From: Rhineura floridana
Taxonomy: Eukaryota; Chordata; Lepidosauria; Squamata; Rhineuridae
Assembly (NCBI RefSeq): GCF_030035675.1
Contig: NC_084482.1
Location: 222,231,943 to 222,295,942, forward strand
Direction of reading: 5' to 3'
DNA: 64,000 nucleotides
Under the pieces are notes generated by a model that did no database searches, was not told where the DNA came from, and saw only the letters and a list, made by a program, of their open reading frames with translations. Shown in pieces: positions 45,531 to 56,175 of this stretch (positions are counted from its first letter, which is position 1; every line of letters begins with the position of its first letter). A program made the position numbers and the translations under genes.

Positions 45531-47003
45531 ATGCCGCCCAGGAAAGCTCAGCAAAAAAAAGGGGTGCGGGTCGTTAAGCAAATGACAAAGCACCCTCCAC
45601 CCCAGCAGAACCTGTCTTCTGATGAAGAGGAGGATTTGGGGACCATCCGTGCCTTGGTGGCTAGGGTGGAGGTGCTGGAGAAGGAACGCAGGCAGCCACG
45701 GGATGCTGATGCTGGCACGAGTTCTGCTCCTGCAGGTAAGAAATCTGCGCGTTTGGCTTCCAGAATGCCTAAAAATCGTCTTCTTGCTGATTTAGTTTCT
45801 AGGATCGGGGTCCTGGAAGCTGCAGCACCTAGTGAGGAGCCAGCAATTCATACTCCTCCAGCATGTTTGCCAACTGTTCCTGCCTCCAGTTCTTCGGTCA
45901 CGCCTTCAGTCCCGCCTGTTGCAGGGCCTATGCAAGTTCAGCTTCCAGTCTCACATGATGCTGCCACGTTTACTCATAGGGCGTCTGGGTTTGCAGCACA
46001 GCCCGCGGTTGCCTCTCCTGGTGCGTATACAGGTGAGCCAATTATGCACTCACAAGCTTACAATACACAAGCACAGGATTCCAATGCCCTTAATAGGGAT
46101 ACACAAATGGTTGGTTCTCCTTTGTTGGGAGATGCTACACACCCAGTAGTGCTTATGGGAGGTGTGTTGGTACCCCAGCACCCACAGCTTCCTTGGCCGG
46201 CGGCTGCCATGAGTCCTTGGCAGCTGCCTTTGACTTCCTCTTCTTCATCACCTGCTTATTTACCCCTTCCACATGGGGTTTATCCTCAAGGCGATACCTC
46301 CCTTCCGTTAGGTGATCATTTATTGTTAGGAACGAAAGAAAAAATTTGGAGGGGAGAGTATATCGATCTCTTTACTCTCCTGTTTCGTGAAACTGAGGTT
46401 AAACTTAAAGATGGTCAGGAAGGTAAAGAGCGTGAGGAGGCGATAAAAAGAAAGGTCGATCGGGTATGGCCTAATTGGTTGAACGCCTATACGATTTATA
46501 TGGGTGTTATGACACAGGCTTACCCGTCTAGGGCTTTGTCCATGATAAAATATCAGGATATTGTGCATCGGGCTTTCCGTGAATTCTCTGGAACCACTTG
46601 GTTGCGGTATGATCAGAATTTCAGGCAAAGAGCAGCATTGGATCCCACTCTTCGTTGGGACATTGAACATGCAGGACTGTGGTTGCGATCTGTGACTTCC
46701 GCCAGGCCCACTATAGGAGATAGAGCCGATAGTGGGCATTTATTGGGACGCGCGCAGACTTCTGCCTCAGGCTACAGCCCAGGCGGGCATTGGGTTCAAT
46801 CCCAGCAAGTCTGCTGGTTATTTAATAGCAGTGGCCGATGCTCTAGACGTCCCTGTAGATTTAGACATGTCTGTGCACTGTGTGGAGGCAACCACTCCGG
46901 TTCCTCTTGCCAGAGGGCACGTACTGCTCGACAGGGTACAGGGGAGCATCAACAGCCAAAACGCGAGTCTGGCAATAGCAGTGGTACGTCGCAAGGCCAG
47001 TAG
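45531..47003 (+). CDS. Gag-like ORF of the Ngaro-type element
   Basis: A 490-residue open frame starting 14 bases after the nested LTR. It has a basic N-terminus (MPPRKAQQKKGVRVVKQ), a Pro/Ser-rich middle, a helical part, and a C-terminal cysteine-rich segment (CWLFNSSGRCSRRPCRFRHV followed by CALCGGNHSGSSC) resembling CCCH and zinc-knuckle fingers. This fits the putative nucleic-acid-binding structural protein of DIRS/Ngaro elements. Its end overlaps the start of the RT region in another frame, as is common in the group. Confidence 0.75.
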   Translation: MPPRKAQQKKGVRVVKQMTKHPPPQQNLSSDEEEDLGTIRALVARVEVLEKERRQPRDADAGTSSAPAGKKSARLASRMPKNRLLADLVSRIGVLEAAAPSEEPAIHTPPACLPTVPASSSSVTPSVPPVAGPMQVQLPVSHDAATFTHRASGFAAQPAVASPGAYTGEPIMHSQAYNTQAQDSNALNRDTQMVGSPLLGDATHPVVLMGGVLVPQHPQLPWPAAAMSPWQLPLTSSSSSPAYLPLPHGVYPQGDTSLPLGDHLLLGTKEKIWRGEYIDLFTLLFRETEVKLKDGQEGKEREEAIKRKVDRVWPNWLNAYTIYMGVMTQAYPSRALSMIKYQDIVHRAFREFSGTTWLRYDQNFRQRAALDPTLRWDIEHAGLWLRSVTSARPTIGDRADSGHLLGRAQTSASGYSPGGHWVQSQQVCWLFNSSGRCSRRPCRFRHVCALCGGNHSGSSCQRARTARQGTGEHQQPKRESGNSSGTSQGQ

Positions 47004-49130
47004 CCCAATCAAGCTGGCTCCGTTAGCAAAACTGTTAGAGCTTTATCCCAATAAGCAGGCTGCTAGTTTTATACTTCAGGGTTTTACGGATGGATTTCGT
47101 ATCCCTTTTGAGGGTCCTAGGATTTCTACATCGTTTGTCAATCAGCCCTCTCTTAGTAAGTTAGCGCCCATGGTTCTGGCCAAGCTTAATAAAGAGATAC
47201 TTGCTGATCGTATCTCGGGCCCCTTCAGTTTTCCACCGTTGGAAAATTTGAGGATTTCCCCTTTAGGTATTATCCCTAAGAAGCAGCCTGGGGAATATCG
47301 CCTTATTCATAAGAACATAAGAACATAAGAAGAGCCTGCTGGATCAGGGGCTGTGCCTTCCAGGCAAGTCTTTTGTGTTTGTTGTTTTCCCACCTAGAAC
47401 AGCCTGACCTTTCTTTAACCTAGGGAAACAGAGCTTGTGGTTGTGTTTCAGGAAGGCTGAAGCTGCCCTTTTTAGCAAGGACTGAGCTGACTCTCTCCCT
47501 GTATGTGTCAGTGGAGTTTCCTTTTCCCCCTTCTCTCCGACTGGAATTTAGCCTTGTTTACAGTGTCCCCTGAAGCTTTCCTGCTAGGGTGGTGTTGAAA
47601 ACTAGCTTTCTATGGGCTTCCTTCTCCTAGGATCTGTCTCCTAAGATATAGGTTCTTTCAGGATTTGGCTCCTAGCTCAGGGTGACCTTGGGCTGCCCTT
47701 ATTACTTATTGCTCTGAGCTGTTTTACTTCAATTAAATAATGGAATAAATGGGAGCTACTTACCCTCTTTTCGCTCTGCTGCTTAACTCGCCTTGACGCT
47801 TTGTCAGCTGGGGCCTTGACGCTTCGTCAGCTGGGGCTCCCTCTAGCTCGTGGAGCAGCAATTTGTCTTTCCCAAAAGGGGCCTCTGTCAATGATGGCAT
47901 TTCCTCATTATATGCCTCAGTCAGATATACTTCTTTTGATGAGGCAGTGAGAGTAGTTAGGAAAGCTGGAAAGGGGGCTTTGCTGGCAAAGTGTGATATA
48001 AAATCCGCTTTTCGCCTTTTGCCTGTACACCCTGCTGATGTGGATTTGCTTGGTTTTAACTTTCAAGGTCAGTTTTATGTAGACAGAGCTATGCCAATGG
48101 GTTGTTCTGTGTCTTGTGCTGCTTTTGAAGCATTTAGCACATTTCTTGAATGGGCATTGAGGAGGAAGCATCGTCCTCTTTCTCTGCTCATTATCTTGAT
48201 GATTTTTTATTTGTGGGGCCTGCTGGGTCTTCTCATTGCTCCCATCTGATGCAATCCTTTACCACTTTAACCGATGAATTGGGAGTCCCATTAGCTCCCG
48301 AAAAGTCTGAGGGCCCTACTACTTCCCTTATTTTCTTAGGGATCCAGTTAGATACTGTGGCTCAGTCTTCACGTTTGCCGCTTGAGAAGTTGGTTGCACT
48401 GCGTCAACTGCTTCATTCAGTCCCAGAACTGAGGAAGATCACCTTGGCCCAGTTACAGGAAATTGTGAGCCATTTAGTTTTTGCTTCCAAAGTTATTTCA
48501 CCTGGTCGTGCGTTCCTCAGGCGTCTATGCGATGCCATGCGTGGAGTTCGATCCCGCTTCCATTTCATAAGGATTACGTTAGGGATGAGGGACGATTTGC
48601 ACATGTGGCTTGAATTTCTGATGGACTTCAATGGCCTTTCCTTTTGGTGGGAGGAATTGCTGTTAGAAGCTGAATTACAGGTGCATTCCGATGCTGCCGG
48701 TGGCATTGGCTTCGGAGTAATCTTTAGATCCCAGTGGTGCACTGAGCAATGGCCTGACAGTTGGCAGGCTAACGGAATTACTTCTGATTTGACATTTTTG
48801 GAATTTTTTCCAATAGTGGTAGCTGTTCATATCTGGCCAAAGGCATTTCAAAATCGCACAGTGCGCTTCTGGTGCAACAATTTCTCCACAGTTAGCGTTA
48901 TTAATGCACAAACTTCTAAGTCTCCTCATGTTATGCGCTTGGTGCACGCTTTTGTATTGCAATGCTTGCGCTTTAATATTTTATTCCTGGCCAGACATGT
49001 TCCAGGTTTACAGAATACAGTTGCTGATGCACTTTCCCGCTTACAGATGGCACGCTTTCGGGAGCTCGCACCTGGAGCGGCTTTGGATCCAGTATCAATC
49101 CCATCTTTCCTGTGGAACCTTGGCACCTAG
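46732..49130 (+). pseudogene. reverse transcriptase-RNase H region of the Ngaro-type element
   Basis: The RT fingers and palm region contains PFSFPPLENLRISPLGIIPK, CDIKSAFRLLPVHPADVDLL and the catalytic-type YLDDFLFVG. The RNase H part follows with VHSDAAGGIGFGVIF and NTVADALSRL near 49010-49045. The region is interrupted by the CR1-tailed insertion at 47311-47862 and has about one further break. It is treated as a fossil and no reconstruction is offered. Confidence 0.8.
47311..47862 (-). mobile_element. CR1-tailed non-autonomous insertion, about 550 bp
   Basis: At the left end the minus strand finishes with the young CR1 3' terminus (GATCCAGCAGGCTCTTCTTA followed by TGTTCTTATGTTCTT). Only about 35 bases of CR1 tail are present. 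The remaining about 515 bases do not match the CR1 coding parts. They start, on the minus strand, with two near-identical 23-24 bp units (CCCAGCTGACGAAGCGTCAA / CCCAGCTGACAAAGCGTCAA). It is inserted in the Ngaro RT region. It is either a CR1 with a large internal deletion (5' leader joined to 3' tail) or an unrelated RNA captured by a CR1 tail. Confidence 0.7.
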
Positions 49131-50011
49131 AAGTTGGGGTTGCGATTGCCGCTGCTCTTGCTCCCAGTACTCAAAATGCGTATGAGCGTTCATTCGCTAA
49201 GTTCCAGAATTTCCGCGTTGGCACTGAGCTGCCTTTGGAGTGGCCTATTCCTGTTGCTCATTTATTGCAGTTTATGATATATTTAAAAGGGCACAATAAT
49301 TCTGTTTCTACTATCGCTGGTCACCTCTCAGCGCTAGCCTTTATTTCTAAGGCAAGGGGGCTGCCGGATCATTCTGTAGATTTTAGGGTCAGAAAGGTCC
49401 TTGAGGGTTGGTCGCGTTCTGGTCCCAGGCCTGCTGACTGGAGGAGGCCAATCACGCCCGATGTCCTCCTCCAGATCCTGGCACTGTTTAATTCTTTATG
49501 CTCATCTCAGTATGAGTCGCACCTGTTCGCCGCAGTAACTCTGACGATGTTTTATGGTGCTTTTCGCCCTAGCGAAGTATTGGCCCCTTCTAAGCGCGAT
49601 GTGACTTATAGAGCCTTATGCTTTGGCAATTGCACATTAGGTGCTGATTTAGTGAGGTTTTCCCTGCGGGTCTCTAAGACCGATCAAAAGGGCCGTGGCA
49701 GTATTGTTGTTTTACGACGTTGCCGGGTCCCTGTATTGTGCCCTGTGTCTGCAATGCGTCAATTCTTATCCATTCGGCCAGCGGGCCAGCATTATTTGTT
49801 TATACATGCTGATGGAACTGCCCTGACTCAATTTCAATTTTGGGCCGTTGTTCGGCGGGCCTTGTTGGCCAGTGGTTGCGATGTTGGAGTCTATGGGCTG
49901 CATTCATTCCGGATTGGTGCGGCTACGGCTGCAGCCCTCGTGGGCATGAGTATAGGCGATATACAGCCGATTGGCAGGTGGCATTCCGATGCATTCAAGT
50001 CTTACGTCTGA
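49112..50011 (+). CDS. tyrosine recombinase (YR) of the Ngaro-type element
   Basis: A 299-residue open frame. The N-terminal part (SFAKFQNFRVG...VAHLLQFMIYLKGHNNSVST) resembles the SAM-like core-binding domain. The catalytic part shows the first arginine in GAFRPSEVL, the H-x-x-R box in GLHSFRIGAAT and the final box GRWHSDAFKSYV with the nucleophilic tyrosine. Such recombinases integrate circular cDNA without target duplications, which fits the absence of a clear duplication at the element ends. The frame is open end to end. Confidence 0.9.
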   Translation: MEPWHLEVGVAIAAALAPSTQNAYERSFAKFQNFRVGTELPLEWPIPVAHLLQFMIYLKGHNNSVSTIAGHLSALAFISKARGLPDHSVDFRVRKVLEGWSRSGPRPADWRRPITPDVLLQILALFNSLCSSQYESHLFAAVTLTMFYGAFRPSEVLAPSKRDVTYRALCFGNCTLGADLVRFSLRVSKTDQKGRGSIVVLRRCRVPVLCPVSAMRQFLSIRPAGQHYLFIHADGTALTQFQFWAVVRRALLASGCDVGVYGLHSFRIGAATAAALVGMSIGDIQPIGRWHSDAFKSYV

Positions 50012-50046
50012 TTTTAACGTAGGAATTTGTTTTCGTTTTTATAGGT

Positions 50047-50637
50047 TTGACAAACATCCTGATTCCTGTGAGGACCGTCTTGTGTGGCCACTCAATTTTG
50101 TTTTGGGCTCATCGGAGGGCATCCTCGTCTGTTCCTGGAACACAGCTGCAGCTTTCGGCCACAGCTACGGTTCAGTGGGAAGCCCGGAGGGGCATGTTAT
50201 GGGATGTGTTGATGCCTTCTGTGTGCTGGATCATGTCCAGTGCAGACAGGCCACACATATTGTTAATTCATTTGGGCGAAAATGATTTGGTGCAGCATCC
50301 TGGATTGGATTTGCTGTTAAAAGTTATGCGTGATCTCACATGGCTTATCCGCTTATATCCCACTCTTATAATTGTATGGTCCGAGATGCTTGTTAGAAGG
50401 GTTTGGAGGGGTGCTGTGCACCCCAATAAGATAGATAGATCTAGGAAATGGGTTAATAGGAAGGTCAGGGATCTAGTTTTGTCCCTTGGCGGGGCAGTTA
50501 TTCCTCATGAAAGGATCAGGTTCCATGCACCACATCTGTTTCGTGATGACGGTGTTCATCTTTCTGAGCAAGGGTGTGACCTGTTTTTGGAGGATCTTAT
50601 GGTGGGATTAAGGGGTTTGTTATCCTCTTTGGGTTGA
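50047..50637 (+). CDS. SGNH-hydrolase-like ORF of the Ngaro-type element
   Basis: A 196-residue open frame after the recombinase. SGNH-type blocks are visible: CGHSILFWA (block I with the serine, H replacing the usual D of GDS), LIHLGENDL (block III, G-x-N-D), and DGVHLSEQG near the end (block V, D-x-x-H). Hydrolase or esterase domains are reported in some Ngaro and CR1 proteins. The substrate is unknown. The region 50640-51105 beyond it is the element's non-coding 3' part. Confidence 0.7.
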   Translation: MTNILIPVRTVLCGHSILFWAHRRASSSVPGTQLQLSATATVQWEARRGMLWDVLMPSVCWIMSSADRPHILLIHLGENDLVQHPGLDLLLKVMRDLTWLIRLYPTLIIVWSEMLVRRVWRGAVHPNKIDRSRKWVNRKVRDLVLSLGGAVIPHERIRFHAPHLFRDDGVHLSEQGCDLFLEDLMVGLRGLLSSLG

Positions 50638-51332
50638 GGGTACCAAGCTTAAGCTGATCCCCTCTTGTGGCATAGAATTCAGGCAGGTGAGGTATATGGG
50701 GGTTAAATTTAGGCGGTTAAGGCATCATGAAAAAGGGGCACTCCCTAGGGAACCATCAGGGCTTTGTGTCTGGTGGGGATCTGGGTTGTGTCCTTGTGGG
50801 ACCTGCTTGCGCATCATGGTGAATGCCTGTACGGTGGGGCCATGGTGTGGAGGTTGGAACCACACAGCTGGCTCCAAGAGCAAGGAGGGAGGATTTTGCC
50901 CACGTCCTTGACTCTGGGGTTACGTAATGATGAGAATGGATGCCTTTAGAAGTTGAGGGTGTAATCCCTCGTTGTTAGATTTAACCTCACCTGCCCGAAG
51001 AGTTTTATAATTGAATAATTGGCTGTATTGCATTGGATTTAGCATGTTATATTTTAATAAATATAACATTATTCCAGTCTGGTGTCACGAGTCTTCATTG
51101 TGTGGGGGCAATATCTCTTTATTGAGTACTCACTCTGATTTGTTTGCAGTATACAACGTTGCATCAAACAATTCTTATCCAACATTTCCCAGTGCATTTC
51201 CCCATCACTTTTTCTTCTTCTTGGAAGTGGGTTTGTTGTGCCACTTTAACTAGAGCTGGATTCACTTGGATTCTTGCAATGAGCAGGGAGTTGGACTCCA
51301 TAATACAGGAATACAAAGAAGACTCCTTCAGT

Positions 51333-51432
51333 GTTGGGTCCCCGGATGCTCTTGGGCTATAGCTCCCACCAGCCCTAGCCATCTTGGCCAATGATCAGGG
51401 ATTATGGGAGTTGTAGTCCAACAACCCAAGGG
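51333..51432. repeat. palindromic MITE, family 2
   Basis: Copy equivalent to 16150-16250, in the matching place of gene B intron 1, and so older than the duplication. Confidence 0.6.
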
Positions 51433-51434
51433 GG

Positions 51435-52560
51435 AGGAACTCAGGATACAGAGCACATGGGAGTTGAACACAGTAGCCAGGAAAACGGAATGTCAGGAAT
51501 ATGGAATGCTGGAAAGAGGGAGAGTCATGGCAACCAGTGCTAGGAAACAGTTGCTAGGAGGTTGAAAGAGGGGAAAGAAAAAACCCTGCCCAGCTAGCTA
51601 ATTCTGTCTGTGTTGACACTTCTGTACTTGACCAATGATTTAGACATGTGAAAAGTACACTTAGAAGGTCTTTAACAAAGAGACTGACTTGTCTACTTTT
51701 GCAGTTCCTTCCACCACAGACTCCCATCTTAAGATCTAAAATCACAGGCTTGGAGAGGACCCAACAAATCCATTCAAGCCACCTGCAGAAACCATTCTGA
51801 CCAGCTCCCTCAATCCTATAAAACTACTGAGTAAAAATATAAAGCCAGCAAAATGTAAAAACTACAGAAACGTTATCTTGATGATGGCTGTGGCAGAGTG
51901 GCACAGCTATGCTGCTGTTGCTAAGAAGAGCTTGCTCCATGGATGAGCTCTTGTGGAAGTGGAACAAAGACTTACTCTTTCCCCCTACACAGACACGGTC
52001 ATCTGAGTTTGTGAGAGGAAGCTGCAAGTTTTAGTTCTGGAGTTTGAGCAAAGTGTCAGAGAATTGTAGGGTTTCTGGGAAATGCTGGAGGACCTGATCT
52101 CTCCCTCCCCCAGAACCTTTAGCCTGCATAGATTTGTAAATAAACCATATATCAGTCACAAGCTTCTAGGAACAATCTCTTTCTGAGGAAGCAAAACTTG
52201 AGTGCACCCCTGGAGATCTCACCTTAAAGAGCAATGTAAATGTTAATAATTATAGAAGTGCAGTGAAATACTATCACTCCCAGAAACCTGGCTCATGTAA
52301 TTTAGTTACTTCTGTTCAACCCAGATACAAAGCTTTGATGAATCCTGTTTTGCTATCAACATATTTCAAATCAGATGAGATCCAGAGCATGTTAAGAGCA
52401 CAAAACTCTATGATGAATCAAGTGACCCCAACTCTGCCCTATTTCTCATTCCCACAACAGAGAGAATGAGAGATAATTTGTTCACTTACTGCCTGCCTAA
52501 TCAAGAATCTGAATGCTCCATTTTGAAGTTACTCCAGTCACCCTGTTTTCTAAACAACTC
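51435..52560. other. V2R gene B intron 1, no gene
   Basis: It aligns with 17160-18330 of gene A. The L1-type insertion of A is absent. The empty site is at about 52857-52870. Confidence 0.75.
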
Positions 52561-52566
52561 ACATGA

Positions 52567-52755
52567 AAAATGAAATTATATACCTTCAAGTCGATTCCGG
52601 CAACCCTATGAATGTATTCAGAGGTGGTTTACCATCGCCTTCCTCTGAGGCTGAGAGGGAGTGACTAGCCCAAGGTCACCCAGGGAGCTTCATGGCTGTG
52701 TGGGGATTCGAACCCTGGTCTCCCAGGTCGTAGTCCAACACTCTAACCATTACAG
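52567..52755 (-). mobile_element. tRNA-headed SINE, full length
   Basis: Read on the minus strand it starts GTAATGGTTAGAGTGTTGGA (A box), then GGTTCGAATCCCC (B box). The body AGCTCCCTGGGTGACCTTGG follows and a BovB-like end AATCGACTTGAAGG. The BovB-type end suggests mobilisation by BovB, as known for Sauria-type SINEs. It is absent from the matching site in gene A. Confidence 0.85.
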
Positions 52756-53063
52756 CAATAAATGTTCCCCATAATTTAATTAACCTTTTGAAAATTTTGT
52801 CTGCAATTGTTCTTTGAAGGGCTGTGCATGACTAATTCCATTACTAGAATGATTGCCTGCCTTAATTGTGTTTTTAAAAGGGTAATGGCTTTTGTTATGT
52901 GGACAAGGCTATTGTGCCCCCCTACCACACACATGTCATTAAGCGAGGATTGGCTGTTGAAGTTGTGGATTTGGCTTTGGATTAGTATTAGTGAAAAACT
53001 GGCCATTGAATCTCATATATTTAATGAATGCAGGATGATGATGCAATATGCATATTTTTGCAG

Positions 53064-53355
53064 GAAAGCAGCAGCAAAACCCTGTCTGACCCACTCATTC
53101 TTGATTGCTGTTCAGGAGATCAACAAAAATCCCAGACTATTACCCAACTTCACGCTGGGCTACAACATCCATGAGAACTTTTGTAATGAAAGGGTGATGT
53201 ACAATGCTTTGTTAGACCTGCTGTCTACTGGGGAGGCAAATGTTCGAAACTACAACTGTGGAATAGAAAATCATTTAGTCGCTGTTCTTGAAGGGACTGA
53301 CTCTGAAAACTCCATCCAGATTTCCAGCTTGTTGGGCATCTATAAAATCCCCCAA
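53064..53355 (+). pseudogene. V2R gene B exon 2
   Basis: 292 nt, open. It encodes [27 protein letters not shown] and [10 protein letters not shown]. Acceptor TTTTTGCAG, donor GTAGG. It keeps the same phase as gene A exon 2, although no exon 1 is present to join. Confidence 0.9.
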
Positions 53356-53756
53356 GTAGGAACGGAGACCGAGTGGGGCATTTGCTTTCTGAGACTCTAT
53401 GTTGCAATCTCTACGAAGAATTGAAAAAGTGGGTGGGGTGGATGTTGAGTTAGACAGGAGACAGATGATAATGTTTTAAAGAATATTTCAAGTGATTTCA
53501 GAGAAGTTTTGCTGCTCCTGGTGGACAGAGTGACATTTATTATTATTATTGTTGTTGCTGTTGTTGTTGTTATTGTTATATAATCCACCAGTGATGGGTT
53601 ACAGTAGTTTAGAATTCATCCTTAAAATCAATTAGAAATACCTTGAAGTCACAACATCACAAAAAAGAAACATGGTGGGTCTTACAAAATATCTGGCTCA
53701 GGTGTCACGTGATCTGCAGTCTGTGATAATACAGGAATACAGAAAAGACTCTTTCA

Positions 53757-53850
53757 GTGTTGGGTCCCCAGATGTTCTTGGACTACAGCTCCCATCAGCC
53801 CCAGCCATCTTGGCCAATAGTCAGGGACGATGGGAGTTGTAATCAAACGA
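53757..53850. repeat. palindromic MITE, family 2, with upstream repeat
   Basis: GGGTCCCCAGATGTTCTTGG and its inverted partner. The 150 bases before it (53600-53757) match 16016-16150, so a longer repeat travels with the MITE. A (TTA/TTG)n tract lies at 53535-53580. Confidence 0.55.
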
Positions 53851-54004
53851 AGCAAGGGGGAAGATCTTTAGAAGTAGAGCACATGGGAGTTGGACAGAAT
53901 ATTATTATTAGCAAGGACTTCAGATACACATACTTGAGGTATCCAAATTATAGAAAATGAAAACTGAAGATGAAATTCCAAAAGATCTGGGATAACAGAA
54001 GGTT

Positions 54005-54460
54005 TTTCAATAAGGCTTAAAAACTGAAATTGAGGGCACAGTCTGCAAGTGCTCCAGGAGACAATTCCAAGAATACAACGGGTGAGAAGCATAGAATTTG
54101 AGGAGCAGAGATCCCGACCAGGGCTATAAGGAGAAATGAGAGATAGGGAGGACCCAGATCGCGTAAAGCTTTAAAAGTTAAAACAAGCAGCTTATTCTGA
54201 ATCTTATAATAAATAGGGATCCAATGAAGGGACTTCAAAATTGGGGTAACATGGTCAAAATGAAAGAAATGACCTTAGCAGCAGAGTGTTGAAAGGAAAC
54301 CAAGGGACTTAAAGGAGTTTGTGGAATACCAGTCAGAAGAAGATTGCAATAGTCAAGGCGAGAAATAGCCAAAGCATGAACTAAGGTCTTAGCAGAGGAG
54401 ACAGACAAAAAAGGTCTGATTCTAGCAATATTATAGAGGGAAAAATGTCAGGACTTTGCT
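54005..54460 (-). mobile_element. L2-group LINE fragment
   Basis: Minus-strand frame 54017-54238 reads SLHWIPIYYKIQNKLLVLTF and KALRDLGPPYLS, a C-terminal LINE RT block of the L2/CR1 group. The remainder is dispersed LINE tail. Confidence 0.65.
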
Positions 54461-54474
54461 ACAACCTTAATGTG

Positions 54475-54928
54475 GGGAAAATGTGGATGCAGACAAACTG
54501 GAACAGGTTCAGAGGAGGGAAACAAGGATGATCAGGGGACTGGAAACAAAGCCCTACTAGGAGAGACTGAAAGAACTGGGCATGTTTAGCCTGGAGAAGA
54601 CTGAGGGGAGATATGATAGCACTCTTCAAGTATATGAAAGGTTGTCACATAGAGGAGAGCCGGGATCTCTTCTCAATTGTCCCAGAGTGCAGGACACGGA
54701 ATAATGGGCTCAAGTTGCAGGAAGCCAGATTTCAACTGGACATCAGGAAAAACTTCCTAACTGTTAGAGCCATATGACAATGGAACCAATTACCTAGAGA
54801 GGCAGTGGGCTTTCCGACACTGGAGGCCTTCAAGAGGCAGCTGGACAGCCATCTGTAGGGAATGCTTTGATTTGGATTCCTGCATTGAGCAGGGGGTTGG
54901 ACTTGATGGCCCCTTCCAACTCTACCTG
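54475..54928 (+). mobile_element. CR1 LINE 3' end (second subfamily)
   Basis: It carries the classic CR1 C-terminal nucleotide phrases (CAGGACACGGAATAATGGGC and GGCCTTCAAGAGGCAGCTGG) and the end GGACTTGATGGCCCCTTCCA. It differs from the 13932/23304 subfamily. It lies in intron 2 of pseudogene B. Confidence 0.88.
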
Positions 54929-55565
54929 ATGTGTACTTGTTTTTATCTGGAAGCCGCCTTGAGTTCCAGTTTGGAAAAAGGACGGGGTATAAATAAAGAT
55001 GATGATGATGATAATAATAATAATAATACTATTCTATTCTATGAAAAAAAGAAAGAGAAGTGTCAAAAGTCAAAGCAAGACTTCAACCCAGGATCTTGGT
55101 AGATGGAATGAAGTATTCAATTCACCCTCGAAGTTAGTAAAGTGCCTGTGCTATCAGCCCAGCATCTAAATAAAGAAGGCAAGGTGAAAAGATTGACCAA
55201 GAAAGCAACAAATTAGCAGGCAGACGCAGCTGGAGTCAAACAACTCAAATTTCAAAACAAGCCAAAGGAGGCTTCCACACAGATGTTTATTGTGAACTGG
55301 GTGTTGCTCCTGCAGGCAGGTTTTGTGCAGCATCAACACAATGCCATCCTCAACAAAATGAAGAAGGCCTGGGACATCAAGAAGTTGAATGAGATTCCCA
55401 GTTCCCAACAATTGTGGGAGGGAACAATTCAGAAAATGGAGATACTTTTTTTTTTGTATTGGAATAAAAAATACTGAGGAAATTACTATTGTTATGGATA
55501 TATTTAACGTGAAATGATTAGTTGTGGTGTTGTAAATAGAATCAAGTAAAAAAAACCCCTCAAAC

Positions 55566-55568
<3 letters not shown>

Positions 55569-55601
<33 letters not shown>
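55569..55601. repeat. (AG)n microsatellite
   Basis: About 16 uninterrupted AG units in intron 2 of pseudogene B. Confidence 0.95.
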
Positions 55602-55603
<2 letters not shown>

Positions 55604-56138
55604 GCGGTTTTATTTTCAATTCTTTTCACACAAGGAGTCAACACCATCATCAAAATGTCCACTGTGACCCCAAGGTTCTGTTCCTGGTCATTCACCAACA
55701 GTTCATGCCCCATGAGTGACCTTTTGGTCATACAGAATAATGTTTCGGATTGCAGCCTTAAGCCTCCTTTTATTCCTTAATGAATAAAGAAGGTAGATAT
55801 GAACAGTGAGAGCCAGTAACAAGCAAGGCCTTCATTTCAGGCAACAGAGCAGGAATGGCCAAATGGGTTGCCCTGCTCTGCTCTTATTTCCCTTTGTCTC
55901 AAAAGGGGATTCTAAGCACTCTTTGTCTCCCTCTGTGATCACATCCACACTATATATGTACAGCACATTTGTTGCACATTTGAAGCACATGACTTCACCC
56001 AAAGGAATAGTGAGAACTGTAGTTTACCTCTTACACTTTCCAGCATTCTTACCAAACTACTGTTTCTGGGATACTTTTTTTTGGGGGGGGGAGCCATGAA
56101 CAATAAATATATGGTGTGTATGTGACCCCATGTGTGTT

Positions 56139-56175
56139 TCTCTCTCTGTCTGTCTGTCTGTCTGTCTGTCTGTAT
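56139..56175. repeat. (TCTG)n microsatellite
   Basis: About eight TCTG units after a short CTCT run, in intron 2 of pseudogene B. Confidence 0.92.

Larger units (their letters stand above)
43758..51105 (+). mobile_element. Ngaro-like tyrosine-recombinase retrotransposon (fossil)
   Basis: About 7.35 kb inserted in V2R intron 1. The flanks at 43757 and 51105 rejoin into the gene A intron sequence at about 13850. In order: a non-coding leader (to 45530), a Gag-like frame, a reverse transcriptase-RNase H region, a tyrosine recombinase and an SGNH-hydrolase-like frame, with AATAAA near 51056. This order and the hydrolase fit the Ngaro group of DIRS-like elements. Terminal split repeats were not recognised. 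It is broken, by two nested insertions (a solo LTR and a CR1-tailed element) and about one other disruption in the RT region. The other frames look whole, so the age is moderate and postdates the A/B duplication. Confidence 0.85.

Noticed and set aside
49112-50011. Phage or plasmid integrase, or bacterial contamination
   Set aside because: It sits between RT-RNase H and hydrolase frames of a DIRS/Ngaro-type element, with V2R intron flanks on both sides.
52690-52755. Functional tRNA gene on the minus strand
   Set aside because: Same reason: it is the 5' head of a SINE.
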